NCBI GenBank assembly: GCA_964510855.1
Contig: CAZEDB010000035.1
Location: forward strand, 1 to 11,799
Length of the DNA stretch: 11,799 bases
Source: UBA8828 sp964510855
Lineage (GTDB): Bacteria; Verrucomicrobiota; Verrucomicrobiia; Opitutales; UBA953
Direction of reading: 5' to 3'
Part shown: one piece after another, positions 7,257 through 11,799 of the stretch
Position numbering within the stretch: the stretch's first letter is position 1
Layout: each line of letters starts with the position of its first letter
Notes under the pieces: model-generated
What the model was told of the DNA's origin: nothing
Databases searched by the model: none
Seen by the model: the letters and a program-made list of their open reading frames with translations, nothing else
Translations under genes and position numbers: made by a program

Positions 7257-7655
7257 ATGCGCCTCGCTCTTTTAAGTTGTTTGTTAGCCGCTTGGGTTAT
7301 CGGACAATCCTCACCTCCGGCTGAAAAAACGCCTCCAGCGGTGCCCGATCGGAAAGCTATGTATGAAGCCGAGATTAAGCCACTACTCGAACGCTCGTGT
7401 ACGGGTTGCCATAGTGTGGCAGCAAAGAAACGTCGGGGCGGCTTCTATGCCGACTCCATCGAGTCCTTAGTTAAAGGGGGCAAAGAGAACGGTCCCGGCA
7501 TTACTTGGGGTAAGCCAATGGAGAGTGCGGTCTATTTACTGGCTCAGGCAAATCGCAACGACGAGTTGGCCATGCCCCCTAAGAAAAGTAAGTCACAACC
7601 CCTAACGCCTGCGGAATTAGCCACCCTGCGGCGCTGGATTGAAACCTCGCGCTAA
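7257..7655 (+). CDS. Small exported c-type cytochrome with a Planctomycete-type heme domain
   Basis: A 132-residue protein with an N-terminal signal peptide (hydrophobic residues 2-16, plausible cleavage after VIG, before Q17). A mature domain of about 95 residues carries a single heme-c attachment site, CTGCH (48-52), preceded by YEAEIKPLLERS. M106, in the AMPPK context, is the likely distal ligand, and TPAELATLRRWIE (117-129) is the typical last helix. The layout matches the cytochrome domain often called PSCyt1 or Planctomycete cytochrome C, usually found at the N-terminus of much larger proteins in Planctomycetes and Verrucomicrobia; here it stands alone. It is probably periplasmic, carrying electrons or acting as a sensor; its partner is unknown. 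It begins 31 nt after hflX with no Shine-Dalgarno site and no evident promoter, and converges on the MBL hydrolase gene with a 5-nt gap. Confidence 0.85.
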   Translation: MRLALLSCLLAAWVIGQSSPPAEKTPPAVPDRKAMYEAEIKPLLERSCTGCHSVAAKKRRGGFYADSIESLVKGGKENGPGITWGKPMESAVYLLAQANRNDELAMPPKKSKSQPLTPAELATLRRWIETSR

Positions 7656-7664
7656 AATTTTTAG
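7652..7664. terminator. Possible weak bidirectional terminator between convergent genes
   Basis: CTAAAA, one T, then TTTTAG form a symmetrical AT-rich dyad covering the cytochrome stop codon and meeting the stop codon of the opposing gene. Flanking GCG (7649-7651) and a nearby CGC could extend it imperfectly. Position between convergent genes and T/A runs on both strands suit a compact shared terminator, but the stem is weak. Confidence 0.3.
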
Positions 7665-8476
7665 GTAACGCGCGGTCCTAAGTTAAGTCGCAGCCCATCA
7701 TAGGCGAGGCGGATACCCGGGTGCGTTTGTTCAAGTTGGTGCGAGGTTGTCGCATAATCCAACTGGTAGGTCATGTGCGTAAGGTAAGTCATACCCGCAC
7801 CGATGGCCTCAGCGGCTTCACAGGCTTCAGCCAAGGTCATATGGGTTGGGTGCCATTCGGGGCGTAGCGCATCAAGGATGGCTACATCGACTCCGCGTGC
7901 GAGTTCACGCGCGGCAGGCGGCACGCGCTTGCAGTCCGTGTAGTAGGCAAAGCGCGCCCCGGTCGAAGGCTCTTCAAATACTAGCCCGAGTACATCAACA
8001 CCGTGAGGGAGGAGGGTGCTACGAACCAGACCGCCGCCGGGGAGCTCGAGCACTTCCGGCATGGAGTGGAGCGCGAGGTTCACATAGCCGTCGACCTTGG
8101 TCTTATCCACCGCGTAGGGGAAAAGGGTACGGATACGGCCTAGACCTTCGTCCGTTCCATAAACAGGAATAGCGGCGCCTGCTCGGGCATGACAAAACTG
8201 ACGTAAGTCATCCATACCCACGATGTGGTCAGCATGACCGTGAGTTAAGATCACCGAGTCGACTTCACTGATTTGATTCCAAAGACACTGCAGACGAAAC
8301 TCAGGACCGGTATCGACCTGTACATGATGACCTTCAATCACGACGTGGACACTGGCTCGCGTCCGCCAATTACGGGCGTCCGCCCGGTCGAGACCTGGAT
8401 TGGCATGGGCCACCAAAGGAACCCCTTGGGACGTACCACAGCCTAGGACGATAATCTCCACGCCGCAGGGGAACAC
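7661..8476 (-). CDS. MBL-fold metallo-hydrolase (PhnP/cyclic phosphodiesterase-like)
   Basis: Metallo-beta-lactamase-fold enzyme of the PhnP/PqqB/RNase Z-like branch, likely a phosphodiesterase using two metal ions. Numbered from the GTG at 8476 (271 aa): IIVLGCGTSQGVP (8-20), the metal motif THGHADH (78-84), GMDDLR just after it, LPHG (H158), the bridging aspartate in YTDCK (D181), LDALRPEWHPTH (201-212), and a late histidine in LTHM (H234). In many relatives a Cys-rich cluster (CxCxxC) follows the first strand; here the region is AHANPGLDRADARNWRTR, with no cysteines, so that structural metal is probably missing. A second GTG at 8461 gives the usual start (GxEIIVLGCGTSQG) and may be the true one; neither has a Shine-Dalgarno site. 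It lies 34 nt after the TonB/TolA-like gene (49 nt if the inner GTG is used) and is probably the last gene of that operon. The substrate is unknown. Confidence 0.87.
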   Translation of the reverse strand: MFPCGVEIIVLGCGTSQGVPLVAHANPGLDRADARNWRTRASVHVVIEGHHVQVDTGPEFRLQCLWNQISEVDSVILTHGHADHIVGMDDLRQFCHARAGAAIPVYGTDEGLGRIRTLFPYAVDKTKVDGYVNLALHSMPEVLELPGGGLVRSTLLPHGVDVLGLVFEEPSTGARFAYYTDCKRVPPAARELARGVDVAILDALRPEWHPTHMTLAEACEAAEAIGAGMTYLTHMTYQLDYATTSHQLEQTHPGIRLAYDGLRLNLGPRVT

Positions 8477-8510
8477 GAGCCAGCCCCGCTGGCAAGCGGC
8501 GAGGTAAATC

Positions 8511-9275
8511 TTACTCCGCCGTCGTTACCCGGCTAAACTCAATAGTGAAGGCCTTACCGTTAGGAGGTGGGCCGCAGTTGCCAATCCGGGCTAGAGCTTT
8601 TCGAACCAAGGCGGCGGCCTTGGCTTGGCGGGGCTCCGTCAGCCAACCTGAGAAACTTACATTACCCGAAGCGGTTATGGCCACCTTCACACCACACACC
8701 ACCTCGCCTAAATCTTCACCTTCGGCTGCTACGATATCCATCCAAGCGGAGCGGAAACGAGCTAGTACCTCACCTGCATAAAGTTGCTGGGCTGAAGCCG
8801 TGCCCCCATCGCCGCCATTCTCGCCCGTACCGTGGGAACGGCCGAGCGAAACCCCTGCTACCCCGCCGGTAGCCACGCCGCTGGTGCGTGAGGTACCCTG
8901 GCCACGACCTTGCATAAAGTTATCGAGTGACTCCCGACGATTGGTGGGTTGAGTCGCACCCCGGCGCGTGGTTGAAGCGCCACCCGATGTTTGTGGACGG
9001 TCAGCGGCCGCTTGCTGACGTTTAATTTTTTCAACATCGATGGTCTTGGCATTAAACAAACGGCTACCCGATTCCGAACCGCGGGCAACACCCTCCTTGC
9101 GATCTACCTGACCCGGACGGCGTCCCTCAATCCCAGTTAAATCAATCAGCAAAGGATCAACCGGGTCGAGCGATTCGCCGGCACGAGAAGCCCACCATGA
9201 AGCACCAATAAATAGGCCAATCACAGCAAGATGCAGCACAACAGAACCTACCCAGCCGCGCGACTCGCCAGACAT
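8511..9275 (-). CDS. TonB/TolA-like energy transducer
   Basis: Periplasm-spanning protein expected to couple the ExbB/ExbD (TolQ/TolR) proton channel to the outer membrane. The 254 residues comprise a short cytoplasmic N-terminus; one membrane helix (about 10-29) with the SxxxH pattern (S11, H15) that TonB and TolA use to contact the channel; a long linker (about 50-160) rich in Gly, Ser, Thr and Arg; and a C-terminal domain (about 163-250) with TonB/TolA-like pattern, ending GKAFTIEFSRV. C194 and C234 could form a disulfide, as in TolA domain III. The linker has neither the Pro-Lys/Pro-Glu repeats of TonB nor the long Ala-Lys helix of TolA, so the subtype is open. ATG at 9275 lies 5 nt after the exbD stop. 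A GGAGG lies 13 nt upstream within exbD, rather far for a normal ribosome site. Confidence 0.8.
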   Translation of the reverse strand: MSGESRGWVGSVVLHLAVIGLFIGASWWASRAGESLDPVDPLLIDLTGIEGRRPGQVDRKEGVARGSESGSRLFNAKTIDVEKIKRQQAAADRPQTSGGASTTRRGATQPTNRRESLDNFMQGRGQGTSRTSGVATGGVAGVSLGRSHGTGENGGDGGTASAQQLYAGEVLARFRSAWMDIVAAEGEDLGEVVCGVKVAITASGNVSFSGWLTEPRQAKAAALVRKALARIGNCGPPPNGKAFTIEFSRVTTAE

Positions 9276-9280
9276 GAGTG

Positions 9281-9706
9281 TTAACGAACCTCCGTATCGA
9301 TGCCGACCTTAGATAAACCCTTCGACTTCGCAGCCGAAAACACATCCATCAATTCTTGCAAGGTAACCGCGGCCTCACCTCGCACCCGTACGACCGGCTG
9401 GTCCGCTTCGGGCAAAGCTGCGACGCGCGCAAACTCGGCTTCAATATCTTTCAAGGTCACAACCTTGTCGGCCAAACGTAACTGCCCGCCGGCTAAAACC
9501 GTTACCATCAAGTAACGCGTCTTAACCTCAGGAGGCGCACCCGCACCTTGAGCTGCTTTGGGTAAATTAACTTGCGTGGTCTGCTCGAGTACTGGGGTTG
9601 AGATCATGAAGATGATCAAGAGGCAGAAACACAAATCGAGCATAGGCGTGACGTTGAGTTCCGTCAGTGCATGCAACCGATTAGGCTTAGAAAAACTTCG
9701 AGCCAT
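9281..9706 (-). CDS. exbD: ExbD/TolR biopolymer transport protein
   Basis: Single-helix inner-membrane subunit of the proton channel that energises TonB or TolA. From the ATG at 9706 it is 141 aa: a short basic N-terminus; LTELNVTPMLDLCFCLLIIFMIS (about 14-36), with the essential membrane aspartate D24; and a periplasmic domain ending LSKVGIDTEVR. LPK (48-50) and the TLQELMDVFSAAKSKG helix (115-130) fit the family. A TTG at 9730 would add eight residues and overlap the upstream exbB end. I prefer the ATG because it lies 5 nt after the exbB stop, exactly the spacing seen at the next junction, and because homology begins after it. No clear Shine-Dalgarno site is present, so translation is probably coupled to exbB. 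ExbD and TolR cannot be told apart from sequence alone. Confidence 0.9.
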   Translation of the reverse strand: MARSFSKPNRLHALTELNVTPMLDLCFCLLIIFMISTPVLEQTTQVNLPKAAQGAGAPPEVKTRYLMVTVLAGGQLRLADKVVTLKDIEAEFARVAALPEADQPVVRVRGEAAVTLQELMDVFSAAKSKGLSKVGIDTEVR

Positions 9707-9711
9707 GCGGG

Positions 9712-10575
9712 TTAACGAGCGTCTTCCCAACCTGGGATACGGTCATCAGGAATAATTGGTGTGGCCTGTGCAGCTGGTGCCGACTCGGGAGCAGCGGCGG
9801 CGGTGGGTTGCACCGCACGCGGCGCAGGCACGGCAGTCTCTTGGTTTAAGGGCGCACGCGACTCTAAGTTACGGCGCACTTCCGCTTCGAGCTCGAGCTC
9901 AATGCGGTCGGCCAGCGAACTCGCGTAGTTCTCGAGCTCGGTGGTCATAATCTTAACCTGCGTTAAAAGATAATTATAACCAAAGGTAGCTGGGATGGCA
10001 ACGATTAGGCCTAAAGTCGTGGTCACGAGTGCGCCCGAAACACCGGGCGCGAGCATCGAGATGGTCGCTTTATCGGTTAGGGCACCGAAGGTGATCATCA
10101 CACCCCAAACCGTGCCGAGTAGCCCAAGAAAAGGACCGCCCGAGACGAGGGAACTGAGTAGCACCATCTTTTCCTCGTATTTAACCAGCGTGCGCGAGAT
10201 GCCGCGCTGAATGGCATTCTCAACGTGGCCCATACAAAGTGCGATATCCTGACGTGAGACCATTTTTCCGCGGTGCCGCTGATAAGCGGTGGTCGATTCC
10301 GCGACAAGAAACTCATAAGGCGAGAGGGCGGTACTGCGTGGGAAATTAAGGGCTGTGACGGCAGACTCATCACGCAGGCGGCGCTCAAAGGCATGGTTAC
10401 GACGACGATTCTCTTGGATGTCGCTCCATTTTTGAATCATCGCACCCCAGCCGATAAATGAACACAAAAGCAGGATGGCAGCGATAGCCCGACCTGGGCC
10501 GTCCATTTGCTCGTAGAACCAAGCAGCACCCCGATCTGAGGCTGCAATTATAAGGAGAGAGCCGAGGGAAAACAT
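9712..10575 (-). CDS. exbB: MotA/TolQ/ExbB proton channel protein
   Basis: Channel-forming inner-membrane subunit that works with ExbD/TolR. From the ATG at 10575 it is 287 aa: a first membrane helix (about 30-48), a cytoplasmic region (about 50-138), then the paired helices containing GPFLGLLGTVWGVMITF (147-163) and PGVSGALVTTTLGLIVAIPA (177-196), the hallmark of the family. T155 and T187 sit where polar channel-lining threonines are expected. After the last helix and a charged coiled stretch (ELENYASSLADRIELELEAE) comes an Ala/Pro-rich tail (about 244-274) ending in DDRIPGWEDAR, which I do not know as standard in this family. A GTG at 10644 would add 23 residues without hydrophobic or family-like sequence, so the ATG, preceded by a weak GAG, is chosen. 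It is first in the four-gene minus-strand operon and divergent from the exported protein gene. Confidence 0.9.
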   Translation of the reverse strand: MFSLGSLLIIAASDRGAAWFYEQMDGPGRAIAAILLLCSFIGWGAMIQKWSDIQENRRRNHAFERRLRDESAVTALNFPRSTALSPYEFLVAESTTAYQRHRGKMVSRQDIALCMGHVENAIQRGISRTLVKYEEKMVLLSSLVSGGPFLGLLGTVWGVMITFGALTDKATISMLAPGVSGALVTTTLGLIVAIPATFGYNYLLTQVKIMTTELENYASSLADRIELELEAEVRRNLESRAPLNQETAVPAPRAVQPTAAAAPESAPAAQATPIIPDDRIPGWEDAR

Positions 10576-10672
10576 CGGCTCTTTTCGTAGACTAAGCAAC
10601 GAGCGGGGGCGAGCGAGAAAGGAGACCTGCCTTGGGGATTGCACCCTGGGGTCCTCTACCTACGCTAACCCT
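10576..10672. promoter_or_regulatory. Divergent intergenic region between exbB and the exported-protein gene
   Basis: These 97 bp must hold the promoters for both divergent units. I see no convincing -10/-35 pair. Visible features are a purine-rich GAGCGGGGGCGAGCGAG stretch near 10601-10617 and a repeated TGGGG (10633-10637 and 10647-10651). The regulatory role follows from position only. Confidence 0.35.
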
Positions 10673-11245
10673 ATGCGCCTCGCTGCTATTATCCTTGCCG
10701 CCCTCGTCGCCCAACCCGTCATGGCTCAAAGTTTTGAGGAGCCTGCCCCCTCCCCAACAATCCCTCCAGCCACGTCCCCCGCGGCTCAACCCCGGGTCAT
10801 TAATAAACCAGGTGAGGTTGATCCTGCCTTTGCCCGCCTAAGGTCGATTTCCTATTTCTTTATTGATGTCCGCACCTCAGAGAATCGCCCCGACGATGCT
10901 GACCTCCGCAATGAAGTCCGCGATCTGATGGAATTGGAAATGCGCCGAGCCGGGATTACGCCACGCGATCAGACCACCACCAATCCTGATGCGAATGCCC
11001 CCCAGTTGATCATCGAAATTCGCTTTGACCGTGGATTGGGTCGTTATTCTGCAGCCGTCGGACTCGCCGTACGCGACGAGGCCACCATTCGCCGCAACAG
11101 CCAACCCATCATTGCTGAAACCTTCCGCTCTGAACGTTCAGCCATGGGTACTTCAGACTTGAACCTCACCCGCGACATTAAAGCTAAGGCCAAGGAGTTG
11201 ATGACGGAATTGCTGGAAGGCATGGCTAAGACCAAGGGTCGCTAA
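10673..11245 (+). CDS. Exported protein of unknown function
   Basis: A 190-residue protein with a clear Sec signal peptide: basic start, hydrophobic core (4-13), and a VMA-Q cleavage site after residue 18. A Pro/Ala/Ser-rich spacer (21-48) leads to a compact domain (about 55-185) opening with a strand (SISYFFIDVRT), a helix rich in charged residues (DLRNEVRDLMELEMRRAGI, 77-95), alternating strands (PQLIIEIRFDRG and YSAAVGLAVRDEATI), and a final Lys-rich helix (about 167-185). The strand-helix-strand pattern resembles small periplasmic proteins with a domain binding peptidoglycan or partner proteins, but I recognise no family and assign no function. There is no lipobox. The start ATG has no Shine-Dalgarno site but is fixed by the signal peptide. 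RidA follows after 4 nt, so the two are probably co-transcribed. Confidence 0.75.
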   Translation: MRLAAIILAALVAQPVMAQSFEEPAPSPTIPPATSPAAQPRVINKPGEVDPAFARLRSISYFFIDVRTSENRPDDADLRNEVRDLMELEMRRAGITPRDQTTTNPDANAPQLIIEIRFDRGLGRYSAAVGLAVRDEATIRRNSQPIIAETFRSERSAMGTSDLNLTRDIKAKAKELMTELLEGMAKTKGR

Positions 11246-11249
11246 AGTA

Positions 11250-11708
11250 ATGAGCGCCGAATTGCGCCTGCGTGAGCTAGGCATTGCCCTGCCTACCCCT
11301 CCAGCCTCCGCTGGTGCCTACGTACCTGCTGTCCGCACAGGTAACCTACTTGTGCTCGCTGGCACCCTGCCGATGCGAGATGGGAAAATCGTTTATGCCG
11401 GTAAGGTGGGCAAAGATCTTGATATCGCCGCCGCCGCGGCAGGTGCGCAACTATGTGCGCTCAATGCTTTAGCGAACGCCAAGGCAACGCTTGGTTCGCT
11501 CGACGCCATCAAGCGCGTCGTCATGGTCCAAGGATTCGTCAACGGCATCGATGGCTTTGCCGACAGCCCGAAAGTGCTCAATGGTTGTTCTGAATTTCTT
11601 GTCTCGGTTTTTGGCGATGCCGGTAAGCACGCGCGTGCGGCGGTATCAGTCAATGGCCTGCCGCTTAACGCTGCGGTCGAGGTGCAGGTGACCCTGGAGG
11701 TTAAGTAG
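11250..11708 (+). CDS. RidA/YjgF/UK114-family protein
   Basis: A 152-residue member of the trimeric RidA superfamily, of the slightly longer subgroup that opens with xxRLRELGIxLPxPPA. Canonical RidA hydrolyses reactive enamine/imine intermediates such as 2-aminoacrylate, preventing PLP-enzyme damage. Matching segments are VRTGNLLVLAGTLPMRDGK (28-46), AQLCALNALANAKATLGSLD (66-85), VVMVQGFVNG (90-99), and HARAAVSVNGLPLNAAVEV (127-145). R129 and E144 occupy the positions of the RidA catalytic arginine and the conserved C-terminal glutamate, so imine deaminase activity is plausible, but many members of this subgroup are untested. It begins 4 nt after the exported-protein gene with no Shine-Dalgarno site. 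Unlike its neighbour it has no signal peptide, so it is cytosolic. Confidence 0.9.
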   Translation: MSAELRLRELGIALPTPPASAGAYVPAVRTGNLLVLAGTLPMRDGKIVYAGKVGKDLDIAAAAAGAQLCALNALANAKATLGSLDAIKRVVMVQGFVNGIDGFADSPKVLNGCSEFLVSVFGDAGKHARAAVSVNGLPLNAAVEVQVTLEVK

Positions 11709-11719
11709 TTGGAATTAGC

Positions 11720-11799
11720 AAGGAGAGATAAGAGATTAGAGATAAGGGATTAGGGGGGGATGATGGTAGAAAGTAGAAGGTAAAAAGTAAAAAGGAGGG
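11720..11799. repeat. C-free purine-rich tract readable as degenerate tandem heptamers
   Basis: From 11720 to the end of the window there is no C in 80 nt, and 67 of the 79 bases from 11721 are purines. The tract divides into 7-nt units: GAGATAA, GAGATTA, GAGATAA, GGGATTA, a run of seven G (11753-11759), a 6-nt ATGATG, then GTAGAAA, GTAGAAG, GTAAAAA, GTAAAAA (11766-11793). The first four units form a 14-nt tandem duplication (11725-11738 and 11739-11752) with a single mismatch. There is no open reading frame or terminator-like hairpin. It follows the RidA stop codon closely and runs off the window edge, so its full extent is unknown. Confidence 0.7.

Noticed and set aside
8486..8499. Small hairpin (CCGCT/AGCGG) between the TonB/TolA-like gene and the MBL gene as a terminator
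   Set aside because: Only a 5-bp stem with no following T-run, and the genes are closely spaced in one direction, so read-through is more likely.
1..11799. tRNA or rRNA genes, CRISPR arrays, insertion sequences
   Set aside because: No gap exceeds about 151 bp, and none shows a cloverleaf, regularly spaced repeats, transposase or terminal inverted repeats.

Overview
The window is an ordinary, densely packed bacterial chromosome segment with 12 protein-coding genes and almost no non-coding DNA. Its likeliest source is a member of the Planctomycetes-Verrucomicrobia-Chlamydiae group, probably a verrucomicrobium. The grounds are a small secreted cytochrome with a Planctomycete-type heme domain, an MBL-fold hydrolase of a subtype I associate with that group, a moderately high GC content judged by eye, and few convincing Shine-Dalgarno sites. 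This assignment is inference; there is no marker RNA in the window.

Layout. On the minus strand, positions 45-1721 carry a four-helix membrane protein of the YvlD/phage-holin-4 family followed by a class I (subgroup 1b-like) aspartate aminotransferase. A 151-bp divergent intergenic region with an inverted repeat separates them from a plus-strand run, 1873-7655: uvrA (excinuclease subunit A), yhbY (ribosome-assembly RNA-binding protein), ispA (farnesyl diphosphate synthase, overlapping yhbY by 4 nt), hflX (ribosome-splitting GTPase, TTG start, 4 nt after ispA) and a small exported c-type cytochrome. These are tightly spaced and probably at least partly co-transcribed, although their functions (DNA repair, ribosome biogenesis and rescue, isoprenoid synthesis) are only loosely related.

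A convergent junction at about 7656 ends that run. The minus-strand operon that meets it reads, in transcription order, exbB/tolQ, exbD/tolR, a TonB/TolA-like transducer and an MBL-fold hydrolase (10575 down to 7661). The first three form a proton-motive-force-driven cell-envelope energy module, with junctions of only 5 nt. Divergent from it at 10673 is a plus-strand pair: an exported protein of unknown function and a RidA/YjgF-family protein, 4 nt apart.

The window ends (11720-11799) in an 80-nt stretch with no C at all. It can be read as degenerate tandem heptamers, and it is the least explained piece of DNA here. I found no mobile element, CRISPR array, tRNA, rRNA or clear defence system, and no strong evidence of a new multi-gene system. 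The points most worth following up are the heptamer tract, the free-standing heme domain, UvrA's lost Cys pair, the exbB C-terminal tail and the unknown exported protein beside RidA.
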